A stretch of 64,000 bases of DNA, from contig CAVXJC010000004.1 in NCBI GenBank assembly GCA_963762075.1, forward strand, positions 124,001 to 188,000, in the 5' to 3' direction. The stretch is from JAOUEA01 sp963762075 (lineage in GTDB: Bacteria > Actinomycetota > UBA4738 > HRBIN12). A program made the position numbers and the translations under genes. Below, piece by piece: positions 18,428 to 26,980 of the stretch. How positions within the stretch are numbered: position 1 is the first letter of the stretch; each line of letters starts with the position of its first letter. The notes below the pieces were generated by a model. That model searched no databases. It saw only the letters and a program-made list of their open reading frames with translations, and was not told where the DNA came from.

Positions 18428-19414
18428 ATGTCCGCGCGCGACCACAACCCCCGCGGCCGCCGGTTGCACCTTCCGATCGTCTCGGTTTCGAACGGTGCCG
18501 ACGACGGGTCAGGCGTGAACACCCGCGGCGAGCGGAAGCCCCCGTGGCTCAAGGTGCGACTGCGTGATGGCGCCAACGCGACGGAGCTCAAGTCGATCAT
18601 GCGAGGCCTCGATCTCCACACCGTCTGCGAGGAGGCGATGTGTCCCAATATCCATGAGTGCTGGGAGGATCGCGAGGCCACCTTCCTGATCCTGGGCGAC
18701 AAGTGCACGCGCCGGTGCGGCTTCTGTGACGTGATGACGGCGAAACCCGGTCCGGTCGACGACGATGAGCCTGCGCGCATCGCAGAGGCCGTGACACGTA
18801 TGGGACTGCGCTTCGTTGTCCTCACCGGTGTGGCGCGTGACGATCTTGCCGACGGTGGAGCGTCGATGTGGGCCGAGGCGGTGCGGAGCGTACGAGAGGC
18901 ATCGCCCGGCGTGGGCATCGAAGTGTTGCCGACCGACTTCAAAGGTGGGGAACGTGACATCGCGACCGTGCTGGAGGCCCATCCCGACGTCTTCGCCCAC
19001 AACCTCGAGACCGTGCGGCGCCTGCACGACCGCATCCGTCCGGCGTTCGGCTACGACCGCTCGCTCGACGTGCTCCGCCTCGCGAAGCGCCTGCGGCCCG
19101 GCCAGGTCACGAAATCGAACCTGATCCTCGGCATGGGCGAGCGGCCCGATGAGGTTCATCAGGCGATGCGCGACCTCGCCGACACCGGGTGCGACATCGT
19201 GACGATGGGTCAATACCTTCAGCCGACGCCGAAGCACCTGCCGGTCGATCGCTGGGTGCACCCCGACGAGTTCGCCGCTCACGCCCGCGTCGGTGAGGCC
19301 TTCGGCATCGCCCACGTGGAAGCCGGTCCCCTTGTGCGCTCGAGCTATCACGCAGGCGCGCAGTTCGAGCGTGCACGTGCGCGAGGTCTCGCGACCGCCG
19401 CTGCTGCGGAGGGT

Positions 19415-19432
<18 letters not shown>
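18428..19432 (+). CDS. lipA: Lipoyl synthase
   Basis: The 334-residue radical-SAM enzyme has both required Cys clusters: Cys67/Cys72/Cys78 in VCEEAMCPNIHEC (auxiliary cluster) and Cys93/Cys97/Cys100 in CTRRCGFC (SAM cluster). GMGERPDEVHQAMRDL, the GQYLQPTPKHLPV segment and the C-terminal RSSYHA motif are typical. It inserts two sulfur atoms into octanoyl groups that LipB attached to lipoyl domains, completing the cofactor for the E2 encoded at 8373. Its terminal codons and TAA overlap the 3' end of rnpB on the other strand by about 18 bases. It is divergent from the AI-2E gene. Confidence 0.97.
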
Positions 19433-19808
<376 letters not shown>

Positions 19809-19815
19809 GCTTGCG

Positions 19816-19821
19816 AGGATA
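19816..19821 (-). promoter_or_regulatory. -10 box (TATCCT) of rnpB
   Basis: On the minus strand TATCCT sits about 7 bases before the inferred rnpB 5' end near 19808, the correct spacing for a transcription start there. Confidence 0.5.
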
Positions 19822-19830
19822 CCGCCGCCG

Positions 19831-19836
19831 TAGACT
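19831..19836 (+). promoter_or_regulatory. -10 box (TAGACT) of the lipoprotein gene, leaderless-type
   Basis: TAGACT is 8 bases before ATG 19845. It overlaps the upstream region of the divergent rnpB promoter, so the two promoters share less than 40 bases. Confidence 0.5.
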
Positions 19837-19844
19837 GCCGAACG

Positions 19845-20741
19845 ATGATGCACCGCAAGATCGCGCTGCTGGCGACAGCGCTCACGCTCGTGGTCGCGTG
19901 TTCGGCGAGCGTCGAAGGACCGGCGAGCCCCGCTCCGGCATCGGAGCTTCGAGGTGCGCCGGCGATGTTGCAGGCCCAGGTGCGGGGCGCGGCTCTACGC
20001 TTCGTCGAGGCCTACCGCGCCAGCGTGATCGGTGGTGACGATCTCGAAGCGATCGCAGCGACGCCGCTGGTGCGTCGCTTCGCCTATTGGCTGGCCGTCT
20101 CGAATCGCGCGTTCCCCGGCGACATCAGCGCGACGTCGAGCGTGAGCGCGGTCGGCCCGGCCACCTCGGCGAGCGCCAATGGCCAGGTGCTCGACGTTGA
20201 ACTCTCCGCGCAGATCGATGTCGTGGGGCAGCCACCCGAGGGCGATCCGATCCAGGTCTCGGTTCCTCTCGTCGGGCCGGTCCGGTTGGTGGCAACAGCG
20301 CCGGGCACCTGGAAGGTGATCGACTTCGTGCGGTTCGGGGTCCCCGTCAGCAGTGCGTTCGTGTCGCTCGAGGACCGCGTGTACGAACGGCGTGGGCTGC
20401 GCATCACCCTGGATTCGTTCGGCGCTGTCCCGACGTGGAGCTTCTTCGTGCGCATCGCGGCCACGGGACCTGGAGCACTCACGTTGACCGAGAACGACGT
20501 GAATCTCGTGGGCGCCGACGGTGAGGTTGTCGGCCGGGCGATCGAGGTGTCGGTACCGCTGCTCTCGGTGGCGGCCGGAGAACGGGTCGACGGGGCACTC
20601 TCGTTCGAACCGCTCACCGATCACGGCGGCGTATCGCTGCGCATCGATGCCGGAGGTGCGGACGATCCCGCCCCCCTCGAGATCCCGCTGGCGCCCATCA
20701 TCGACGACCTCGCCACGGCGGGTTCGAACACACAGCCCTGA
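19845..20741 (+). CDS. Predicted lipoprotein of unknown function
   Basis: The 298-residue product begins MMHRKIALLATALTLVVACS, a signal peptide with a lipobox ending in Cys19. A helical segment follows (LRFVEAYRASVIGGDDLEAIA), then a beta-rich part with repeated V/I-rich strands that looks like one or two immunoglobulin- or NTF2-like extracellular domains. I recognise no family. An alternative ATG lies at 19848. It is divergent from rnpB and ends 30 bases before the stop of the convergent RNase HI gene. Confidence 0.8.
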   Translation: MMHRKIALLATALTLVVACSASVEGPASPAPASELRGAPAMLQAQVRGAALRFVEAYRASVIGGDDLEAIAATPLVRRFAYWLAVSNRAFPGDISATSSVSAVGPATSASANGQVLDVELSAQIDVVGQPPEGDPIQVSVPLVGPVRLVATAPGTWKVIDFVRFGVPVSSAFVSLEDRVYERRGLRITLDSFGAVPTWSFFVRIAATGPGALTLTENDVNLVGADGEVVGRAIEVSVPLLSVAAGERVDGALSFEPLTDHGGVSLRIDAGGADDPAPLEIPLAPIIDDLATAGSNTQP

Positions 20742-20771
20742 GGGCCGAACGGGCACGTCGGTGGAGGCGTG

Positions 20772-21197
20772 TCACCGGGCGGCGAGCCATGCGTCGACGC
20801 CTTGATTGGCGAGACGATCGGCCTCGGTGTTGCGCTCGCGTCGCACGTGCTCGAACTCGATCGAGTCGAAGCTCGAAGCGAGCCCCTGCACCCGCCGATG
20901 CAGCGGCTGCAGGTGCGGCGTCTTCACCCGATAGAGCCCGGTGAGCTGGTTGATCAGCAGTTGCGAGTCCGAGCGCAGCAGCACGTGGCAAGCGCCGAGC
21001 TCCCGGGCCCGTTCGAGCCCGAGGATCACCGCGGTGTACTCGGCCACGTTGTTGGTGGTCTCGCCGATGCCCTCGGCGATCTCGGCCAGCACGACTCCAT
21101 CGGCATCCACGATCTGCGCGCCCGCGCCCGCCGGACCAGGGTTGCCCCGCGAGGCGCCGTCGCAGGCGACGATCACACGACCAAGATGCGCCGGCAA
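20772..21197 (-). CDS. Ribonuclease HI family protein
   Basis: The 141-residue product has the RNase H fold with all four carboxylates: Asp13 in ACDGASRGNPGPAG, Glu53 in NNVAEYTA, Asp77 in RSDSQLL and Asp127 in NTEADRLAN. It should cleave RNA in RNA-DNA hybrids in the cytoplasm. It is shorter than the classic E. coli enzyme and lacks the basic handle, like the stand-alone actinobacterial form. Its start overlaps the end of the zinc-ribbon gene by 25 bases, so the two are cotranscribed; this pair is commonly seen together in Actinobacteria. Confidence 0.92.
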   Translation of the reverse strand: MPAHLGRVIVACDGASRGNPGPAGAGAQIVDADGVVLAEIAEGIGETTNNVAEYTAVILGLERARELGACHVLLRSDSQLLINQLTGLYRVKTPHLQPLHRRVQGLASSFDSIEFEHVRRERNTEADRLANQGVDAWLAAR

Positions 21198-21877
21198 TGC
21201 TCACACCTCCTGATGCCGTCGCCACGCTTGAGCTTGTCGAGCTCGACCGCCGAGAGCTCTTCGTGACAGGCCTGGCAGACGCCGTCAACGAGCGCGGCGG
21301 CGCCGACGCCCTTCTTGAGTCGCCGCAGATCCTCGTAGAGCTCGAGCACGTCGGACTCGATCTCGGGCGCGAGCGCAGCCCGCTCCGCGACACGCTCGAC
21401 CAGCTCGGACTCGACACGCGCAAGCTCGTCGGTCGACGCGGCGGCGGCCCGTTCGGCCGTGGCGCGGAGGGCCGTCGTGCGCTGTTCGGCTCGGGTCGCG
21501 TCGGCTTCAACCTGCTCGCGGAGTTCGAGCAGCGCCAGCAGCTCATCCTCTCGGTCGGATCGGCGTGTTTGCACGCTCGAGATCTCATGTTGAAGCGCTT
21601 CGAGTTCCTTGGCGTTCACGATGGAACCGTCGTACATGCGAGCTTGCTCGGCCTTCTCCTTCTGGGTCATCGAATCGATCTCGCGCTCGAGGCGGGTCTG
21701 GTCGCGACCGAGCTCGTCGAGCTTCAGCCGCAGCTCTCCGAGGCTAACTTCAGACGCGTCGGCCTCGGTGCGGACCGCGGCGAGCTCGCCACCCTCCTCG
21801 AGCAACCTGGCGCGTGCGCGGAGACGATCGATGGCTGTGTCGAGGTCTTGCAACTCCAGCAGTCGGGGGCTCGTCAT
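21173..21877 (-). CDS. Coiled-coil protein with C4-type zinc ribbon (DUF164 type)
   Basis: The 234-residue product is a long Glu/Arg/Leu-rich coiled coil (about 1-180) followed by a zinc ribbon whose ligands are in VCQACHEEL and RRCEHCRRI at the C terminus. Members of this family are thought to bind RNA or nucleic acids; no reaction is established. The ATG at 21877 is preceded by TAGGCT nine bases upstream and no ribosome site, suggesting a leaderless mRNA. The RNase HI gene overlaps its 3' end, which hints at joint work on RNA or R-loops. Confidence 0.88.
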   Translation of the reverse strand: MTSPRLLELQDLDTAIDRLRARARLLEEGGELAAVRTEADASEVSLGELRLKLDELGRDQTRLEREIDSMTQKEKAEQARMYDGSIVNAKELEALQHEISSVQTRRSDREDELLALLELREQVEADATRAEQRTTALRATAERAAAASTDELARVESELVERVAERAALAPEIESDVLELYEDLRRLKKGVGAAALVDGVCQACHEELSAVELDKLKRGDGIRRCEHCRRILVV

Positions 21878-21886
21878 GGCAGGCGA

Positions 21887-21892
21887 AGCCTA
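21887..21892 (-). promoter_or_regulatory. -10 box (TAGGCT) of the zinc-ribbon gene, leaderless-type
   Basis: On the minus strand TAGGCT is followed by 9 bases and then the ATG at 21877. It would drive the zinc-ribbon/RNase HI operon. Confidence 0.45.
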
Positions 21893-21975
21893 GCCGGTGC
21901 CGCGCTTCGGCGCCGTGCGCGAACTCGGCGCCGACGGCCCGCCTCGCCGCCGTCGCCGGTTCGTGCCGACGTTCG

Positions 21976-22167
21976 TTACGGGAAATCGACCGACTCGAAC
22001 TTCGTGTTGGTGGATTGCCCGAGGAACGCCACGGCGGCGAGGATGGCCATGAAGATCAAGGCCAGCATCAACGCGTATTCCACGGCGGTCGCGCCCCGGT
22101 CCTCCAGCACCCGGTCGATCGTCGCCGCTCGCCAGACCTGGGCCTTCGAATACAGCCGCAGGATCAT
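21976..22167 (-). CDS. Flp/Fap-type pilin-like small protein
   Basis: The 63-residue product starts MILRLYSKAQVWRAATIDRV and contains EDRGATAVEYALMLALIFMA, the type IVb Flp pilin motif with the G-A-T-A-V-E-Y sequence and the Glu five residues after the cleavage site. A single hydrophobic helix follows and the tail is short. In tad systems such pilins are processed by a prepilin peptidase and assembled into fibres. No tad/cpa genes are adjacent, so it is an orphan pilin here and its assembly machinery would lie elsewhere. The frame is open upstream of the ATG without homology. Confidence 0.8.
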   Translation of the reverse strand: MILRLYSKAQVWRAATIDRVLEDRGATAVEYALMLALIFMAILAAVAFLGQSTNTKFESVDFP

Positions 22168-22281
22168 GCGGATCCCCCTCTTGTCGGGTCGGCCGCGGGG
22201 CCGGCCGGAAACTCGACCCACCCATGCGTCCGTCTTGCTTGGAGGTATCGGCTGTTGGGACCCCGGAAGTTGAGCGCCGAG

Positions 22282-22287
22282 TAGGCT
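22282..22287 (+). promoter_or_regulatory. -10 box (TAGGCT) of the SDR gene, leaderless-type
   Basis: TAGGCT lies 7 bases before GTG 22295. The transcript would start at the start codon. Confidence 0.45.
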
Positions 22288-22294
22288 GGCGCGT

Positions 22295-23074
22295 GTGGAA
22301 GATGAGGCAAACGGACGCGTCGCGCTGATCACGGGAGCAGGCAGCCCGACTGGCATCGGGTTCGCCTGCGCCCGTACGCTCGCGCGTGAGGGCGCGGCGG
22401 TGGCGGTGACGTCGACCACCGACCGCATCGATCAGCGCGCCGCCGAGCTGCATGAGGCTGGCGCCGAAGCCGCCGGTTTCGTCGCCGATCTCACCGACCG
22501 GGCCCAGGCACGAGCCATGGTCGAGGGTGTGCTGGAGCTGTTCGGCCGGGTCGACATCGCGATCAACAACGCGGGCATGGTCAACGTGGGCATGCCTGGC
22601 GAGGACACCGGCGAGTTCGCCGAGATGAGCGACGACGCGTGGGATCTCGACGTGGCGCTCAACCTGCACACCGCATTCAATGTCACGCGCGCCCTCGTGC
22701 CTGGCATGATCGAACGTGGCTGGGGCCGCATCGTGATGATCTCGTCGGTCACCGGTCCCGTTGCTGCGATGGTCGGCTCGGTCGGCTACGCGGCGGCGAA
22801 GGCCGGCATGGACGGCCTGATGCGCGGTCTCGCGCTCGAGCTCGGGCCGAACGCCATCACCGTGAACTCGGTGGCCCCTGGATGGATCGCCACCGGCTCC
22901 CAGACGCCCGACGAGGCGGTCGCCGGCGTACACACGCCGCTCGGCCGTTCGGGGCGACCCGATGAGGTCGCCGAGGTGGTCGCGTTCCTCGCGAGCGAGC
23001 GGGCAAGCTACCTGACGGGCCAGTCGATCGTCGTCGACGGCGGCAACACGATCCAGGAGATGAAGGGCTCCTGA
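22295..23074 (+). CDS. Short-chain dehydrogenase/reductase (FabG-like)
   Basis: The 259-residue product has the nucleotide-binding TGAGSPTGIG (13-22), INNAG at 90-94, the catalytic Ser of MISSVTG near 150 and Tyr165/Lys169 in GYAAAKAG. The C-terminal SYLTGQSIVVDGG is typical of 3-oxoacyl-ACP reductase-like SDRs. It should reduce or oxidise a carbonyl or alcohol with NAD(P)(H); the substrate is not indicated. The GTG start follows a -10 box by 7 bases. The SURF1 gene begins 7 bases after its stop, so the two are likely cotranscribed, though no functional link is clear. Confidence 0.9.
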   Translation: MEDEANGRVALITGAGSPTGIGFACARTLAREGAAVAVTSTTDRIDQRAAELHEAGAEAAGFVADLTDRAQARAMVEGVLELFGRVDIAINNAGMVNVGMPGEDTGEFAEMSDDAWDLDVALNLHTAFNVTRALVPGMIERGWGRIVMISSVTGPVAAMVGSVGYAAAKAGMDGLMRGLALELGPNAITVNSVAPGWIATGSQTPDEAVAGVHTPLGRSGRPDEVAEVVAFLASERASYLTGQSIVVDGGNTIQEMKGS

Positions 23075-23081
23075 GACCCCC

Positions 23082-23813
23082 ATGTTTCGTTTCCTGGTTC
23101 GGCCACGCTGGATCGGCCTCACCCTGTTCGCGATCGTGGTGGCCGCGGCGTGCGTCAGGCTGGGAGTGTGGCAGCTCGACCGCCTCGAAGGCCGGCGTGA
23201 GCTGAACGCCCGGTTGGCTGCAGGGCTCGCGACCGCGCCGGAGCCACTCGAAGACCTGCTCGTCGGGCCCGGTGCGCTCGAGTACCGGCGCGCGATCGCG
23301 ACCGGTCGCTACGACACAGAGCGCGAAGTGATCCTCTACGGTCGCACGCTCGACGGGCAAGCGGGCAATCACGTGCTGACCCCCTTGGTGCTGACCGACG
23401 GACGCGCGATCATCGTCGACCGTGGATGGGTCCCGTTCGAGATGGACGAGCCACCCGTCACGGGCGCCACTCCCCCGAACGGCGAGGTCGTAGTCGTGGG
23501 CACGCTGTTCCCCGGGCAACCAGGAGGTGCGGGTGAGAACCGTCCCGGCGATCGCGTTACGACCGTCAGCACTGTCGACATCGAGGCGATCTCGCGTGAC
23601 CTGTCGTACGAGCTCGCACCGTGGTTCATGCAGCTTCAGAGCCAATCGCCGGCGGCCGGCTCGCTCCCCATCCCCGAGCCGCCCCCTGAGCTCACCGAGG
23701 GTCCGCACCTCGGGTATGCGTTCCAGTGGTTCGCGTTCGCAGTGATCGCCGCCGTAGGGTACGTGATCTTGGTTCGGCGTGAGGTGAAGGAACAGCGCGC
23801 GGCGCCGGTCTGA
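23082..23813 (+). CDS. SURF1-family cytochrome oxidase assembly protein
   Basis: The 243-residue product has the SURF1 plan: an N-terminal membrane helix (RWIGLTLFAIVVAAACVRLGVWQLDR), a periplasm-side domain with YDTEREVILYGRTLDGQAGNHVLTPLVL and VDRGWVPF, and a C-terminal helix (YAFQWFAFAVIAAVGYVILV). SURF1 helps insert haem into subunit I of aa3-type oxidase. No oxidase genes are in the window. It converges with the truncated haemoglobin gene, leaving 11 bases between stops. Confidence 0.92.
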   Translation: MFRFLVRPRWIGLTLFAIVVAAACVRLGVWQLDRLEGRRELNARLAAGLATAPEPLEDLLVGPGALEYRRAIATGRYDTEREVILYGRTLDGQAGNHVLTPLVLTDGRAIIVDRGWVPFEMDEPPVTGATPPNGEVVVVGTLFPGQPGGAGENRPGDRVTTVSTVDIEAISRDLSYELAPWFMQLQSQSPAAGSLPIPEPPPELTEGPHLGYAFQWFAFAVIAAVGYVILVRREVKEQRAAPV

Positions 23814-23824
23814 CGGATCAGGCG

Positions 23825-24214
23825 TCAAACCATCTGGTTGCGCATGCTTTCCGCAGCCAGCTCGAAGTAGTCGCCGAGCGCGCGGGCGATCTCCTCGGGC
23901 GGGTCGAGCGAAGCGACCGCCGAGCGCATGTGCATGAGCCACCGGTCGCGCTCCTCGATGCCGATCGCGAATGGCGCGTGCCGCATGCGCAACCGCGGAT
24001 GGCCCCGTTCATCGTTGTAGTCCGACGGCCCACCCCAGTACTGGGCCAGGAAGAGCGTCAGCCGATGGCGCGCAGGTGCCAGATCGTTGGGCTCGGGATA
24101 GATGCGCAGGAGCACCGGGTCGGAGGCGACGCCTTCGTAGAACCTGTCGACCAACGCCTCGAAGAACGCCATGCCTCCGGCGGCTTCGTACAACGTGACC
24201 TTCTGGTCGCTCAC
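23825..24214 (-). CDS. glbO: Group 2 truncated haemoglobin
   Basis: From GTG 24214 the product has 129 residues, the usual length. LYEAAGGMAFFEALVDRFYEGVASDPVL matches helices A/B of the 2-on-2 globins, and the proximal His79 is in RMRHAPFAIG, with GGPSDYNDERGHPRL before it. TrHb2 proteins bind O2 or NO and act in redox or nitrosative defence. The start was chosen because TACACT lies 7 bases upstream, giving a leaderless mRNA; the frame stays open upstream through sequence antisense to the methyltransferase without similarity. A predicted methyltransferase gene ends 20 bases upstream on the same strand. Confidence 0.9.
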   Translation of the reverse strand: MSDQKVTLYEAAGGMAFFEALVDRFYEGVASDPVLLRIYPEPNDLAPARHRLTLFLAQYWGGPSDYNDERGHPRLRMRHAPFAIGIEERDRWLMHMRSAVASLDPPEEIARALGDYFELAAESMRNQMV

Positions 24215-24221
24215 TCTCGAA

Positions 24222-24227
24222 AGTGTA
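24222..24227 (-). promoter_or_regulatory. -10 box (TACACT) of the truncated haemoglobin gene, leaderless-type
   Basis: On the minus strand TACACT lies 7 bases before GTG 24214, with no ribosome site between. It decides the start chosen for the globin. Confidence 0.5.
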
Positions 24228-24234
24228 CGGACCG

Positions 24235-24708
24235 TCACCAGACGAACGGCAGGAAGCGGCGCCGCACCCGTTCCCGATAGGCCGTGTACCCGGGGTAGCG
24301 CTCTACCAGCCACCGTTCTTCGCGCACGGACTTTCCGACGAGCACCAGCGCCAACAGAGCGGACGGCACAAGCGCCCACGGTGAAGAAAGGAGGGACACG
24401 CCGAGTACGAGCACGACGAGCCCACCGTAGATCGGGTGCCTCACGAAGCGATAGATGCCACCCTCGCGCAAGGTTGCAGCGTTCCGAGGACGGGGCAGGG
24501 GTGTCAGCGCTGCCCCGAGGGATCGTGCTCCGATCACGCCGAGACCAGCGCCGGCAACGAGTGCGGCGGATCCCGCGATACGCAGCGGCGATCTCCATGC
24601 TCCCGGCCAACCGGAACCCAGGAACGACACACCGGCTACCCCGAGGAGAAGGATGACTTGCATCGCCACCCAGCCCTCGCCCTTGGTGCCAAGGTCAGGG
24701 AAGCGCAT
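24235..24708 (-). CDS. Isoprenylcysteine carboxyl methyltransferase-like membrane protein
   Basis: The 157-residue product has four hydrophobic helices and the ICMT/PEMT signature: GIYRFVRHPIYGG (about 85-97), then after a helix EERWLVERYPGYTAYRERV and a C-terminal RRRFLPFVW. In this superfamily the RHP motif and the downstream EE and Y residues bind S-adenosylmethionine at the membrane face. Bacterial members methylate lipids or small molecules; the substrate is unknown. It is 21 bases upstream of the globin start, though the globin has its own -10 box. Confidence 0.85.
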   Translation of the reverse strand: MRFPDLGTKGEGWVAMQVILLLGVAGVSFLGSGWPGAWRSPLRIAGSAALVAGAGLGVIGARSLGAALTPLPRPRNAATLREGGIYRFVRHPIYGGLVVLVLGVSLLSSPWALVPSALLALVLVGKSVREERWLVERYPGYTAYRERVRRRFLPFVW

Positions 24709-24757
24709 CCAGATAGCCGCTCAGGTGATCACGGCGTGACCTGCATTGCCTCCACCG

Positions 24758-25477
24758 CTAACCGGTTGGATCACCCGTGGGATCACCGGTGGGCGAATCC
24801 GTCGTCGTGTCTGAGGGCGGCGGCGGCGGAGGCGGATCGGTGGTCGGCGGCGGGTCCGTCGTGGGAGGCGGGTCCGTCGTGGGCGGCGGGTCCGTCGTGG
24901 GCGGCGGGTCCGTCGTCGGCGGCGGATCTGTGGTCGGCGGCGGGTCCGTTGTCGGTGGCGGATCTGTGGTCGGCGGCGGGTCCGTCGTGGGCGGCGGGTC
25001 CGTCGTGGGGTCCGGGTTGGGGTCCGGGTTGGGGTCCGGGTTGGGGTCCGGGTTGGGGTCCGGGTTGGGGTCCGGGTTGGGATTACTGGATGGATCAGGC
25101 CCCGGGGTGAGATCGAGCCCGCCAGGGGTGTAAGGAGCAGCTTCGAAGACTCGAGCTGGGCGACCCTTCGGCGGCGAAGCCGTGTAGGTCGGGTCGTCGG
25201 TGAAGGCAAGTGGATCGTCGACCGTGGTGTTTGCTGTCTCGAAACCTGCGATGTCAGCGGCGGTGGTCACCGTGTCGCGGGCGGTCGGCCATAGCGCCAC
25301 CCCCGCGAAGCCGACGGCCACGAGCGCGAGCCCCGAAAGAGCCATCCTCACGTTCGGGTGCAAGGAATGACGCTTCCAGGTGGCGCGGGCGACCGCGTAG
25401 GCGATGGCACCTCCGATCGCGACCAGGATCGCGAACGTGACAGCGTCAGCGAGGATACTCAGGTCGGTCGTTGACAT
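24758..25477 (-). CDS. Membrane-anchored protein with Pro/Asp-rich repeat tail
   Basis: The 239-residue product starts MSTTDLSILADAVTFAILVA and has two membrane helices (about 8-30 and 45-63). An Asp/Thr-containing region follows, then six PDPN-type four-residue repeats and about ten copies of a six-residue TDPPPT unit, ending in Gly/Asp/Thr-Pro. The tail is almost certainly extended and outside the cell. A paralogue with the same N-terminal half lies at 26305. I know no name for this family; an envelope-spanning or cell-wall-associated role is only inference. The repetitive DNA coding for the tail is prone to expansion. Confidence 0.75.
   Translation of the reverse strand: MSTTDLSILADAVTFAILVAIGGAIAYAVARATWKRHSLHPNVRMALSGLALVAVGFAGVALWPTARDTVTTAADIAGFETANTTVDDPLAFTDDPTYTASPPKGRPARVFEAAPYTPGGLDLTPGPDPSSNPNPDPNPDPNPDPNPDPNPDPNPDPTTDPPPTTDPPPTTDPPPTTDPPPTTDPPPTTDPPPTTDPPPTTDPPPTTDPPPTTDPPPPPPPSDTTTDSPTGDPTGDPTG
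24838..25082. repeat. Tandem short repeats encoding the Pro/Asp tail
   Basis: On the plus strand an 18-base unit close to GGCGGGTCCGTCGTGGGC recurs about ten times up to about 25015, followed by a 12-base unit, GGTTGGGGTCCG, about six times. They encode TDPPPT and PDPN repeats of the minus-strand protein. Copy number is counted by eye. Confidence 0.85.
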
Positions 25478-25723
25478 CGGTTCCTCGTGCAGGCTGCGAG
25501 GGGGAGCGCCGTGGGTCCGATGGACCCTCGGCCGGCGTCCGCATTCCTACATCTGCTGTACGCGAGTTTTACTCCCTTTGCCACCTAACGGCAACGGTAT
25601 TCGGTCCATGATCTCGTGAAGAAATCGGCACACGACCAGCCTCTTGCGTGGACGGACCCAGCCCTTGACAGGGTTGCGCCGCAGGCATATCAGAGTAACT
25701 CCATCGGTCGATCGGAGGACGAG

Positions 25724-26131
25724 ATGCAGAAGAACATCGTCGCCTTGACGGTGCTGGCGAGCCTCATGGTGGGTGTGCTCGCGTTCAACGCCGGTGCCGG
25801 CAGCACCGATCGAGGGGCCACGCTCGGTCAGCGGGTGACCGCGCTCGAGGAGAGCGCCGACCGGCAGCGCCGAGCGATCGAAGGGCTGCGCCAAGAGAAC
25901 GAAGAGCAGCAGAAGCTGATCGCGAAGCTGCTCCGGTTCCGAACGGATGCCAACGAGCAGATCGCCCTGCTCGCACGCCGCGCCGCGAGGCTCAACGCCC
26001 AGGGCATCTACTCGGGCCCGGTCGACAACGCCCAGCTTCAACTCGGCGCCGAGCCGGCGTCGTGCGGAGGTGAAGTCGCGGAGTGGAACGCGTCGGGGAC
26101 CTCGCTCGGCTGCGTCCCGCCAGCCCCGTGA
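25724..26131 (+). CDS. Small exported or anchored coiled-coil protein
   Basis: From ATG 25724, preceded by CGGAGGACGAG, the product has 135 residues. It starts MQKNIVALTVLASLMVGVLA, a signal peptide or anchor, followed by a coiled coil (LGQRVTALEESADRQRRAIEGL and on to about 95) and a C-terminal domain with two Cys residues (SCGGEVAEW and LGCVPPAP) that may pair. No family is recognised. It is divergent from the first repeat-tail protein and convergent with the second; whether it works with them is unknown. Confidence 0.65.
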   Translation: MQKNIVALTVLASLMVGVLAFNAGAGSTDRGATLGQRVTALEESADRQRRAIEGLRQENEEQQKLIAKLLRFRTDANEQIALLARRAARLNAQGIYSGPVDNAQLQLGAEPASCGGEVAEWNASGTSLGCVPPAP

Positions 26132-26304
26132 AGCGCCTCACCCTCGTGCTTCGTCGACTTCCTTGTAGCCGGATCTCGTGAGCTCGGCGGCTTCGATCCG
26201 TCGGCCTCAACTGTTACGGCAGTACGGTGCCGTTGAAGTTCAACGCCTTCGCTCGACTCGCGTCGTTCGAGGGGAACGGTCAGGTGGGTTTCGTCTGATG
26301 CTCG

Positions 26305-26938
26305 CTAAGGGGAGGGCCATGGGTCCGGGTCGGACGACGACGAAGGTTCGGGATCCGGACTCGGTGAGGGATCTGGCGACGGCGAGGGAGAAGGTGAGGG
26401 GTCCGGCGAGGGAGACGGCGAGGGAGACGGGGACGGATCGGGTGACGGCGAGGGAGACGGTGACGGGCCAGGACCGCCGCCCCCTCCGCCTCCGCCGGTC
26501 CCTCCACCGCCGCTTCCGGTTCCGCCTTGAGAACCGCCCGCTCCCCCCGAACCATCGGGTGTGATGTTGACCTGATCTCCGGGCGCGACGAGCCCCTCCC
26601 GGATCGCGCGTGCGTCGCGGATCTCAACGGTGCCCTCGACGGCGGGGCCCAGGCACGGAGTCGGAAGGGATGTCGGTCTGTACTGATCCTGCGGTGCCTG
26701 CACTGGGGGTGACGCTCGGGGCGGTGCCCTCGCCGCTGCGCGCGGCAGGCCACATGGCGACACCGGCAACCAGGATCGCCAGGAGCGCCCCGCCCGAGAG
26801 CCCCATCTCGAGTGGCTTGAGGCGGGCGCGATGCCTCAGGGCAGTGCGAACTACCACGAACACGATGGCGCCCCCCAAGGCAGCGAGGGCCGCGAACATG
26901 ATCGCGTCGGTCAGGATGTTGAGGTCTGTGACAGACAT
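26305..26938 (-). CDS. Membrane-anchored protein with Pro/Ser/Asp-rich tail, frameshifted paralogue
   Basis: The N-terminal part (26938 to about 26650) starts MSVTDLNILTDAIMFAALAA and parallels the protein encoded at 24758 over its two helices and the GVAMWPAAR segment. In the four-G run at 26644-26647 (four C's on the coding strand) the frame is lost: the frame stops at 26624, while the next frame continues with AVEGTVEIRDARAIREGLVA, a Gly-rich linker and a PSPSPD repeat tail to a stop at 26305. Removing one base joins them into about 210 residues. The middle part is not shared with the paralogue. The gene lies downstream of a small membrane protein and padR on the same strand. Confidence 0.6.
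26365..26480. repeat. Low-complexity repeat encoding the Pro/Ser/Asp tail
   Basis: Purine-rich six-base units such as GAGGGA and GACGGC alternate here on the plus strand and encode the PSPSPD tail on the minus strand. The units are less regular than those at 24838. Confidence 0.7.
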
Positions 26939-26980
26939 AGGTACGTCGGGTTGACCTTCTTGATACCAGATGGGGGCGCT

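Noticed and set aside
24838..25082. A CRISPR or other non-coding repeat array.
   Set aside because: The units are multiples of three, have no spacers and encode regular PDPN and TDPPPT peptides in an intact frame with a membrane anchor.
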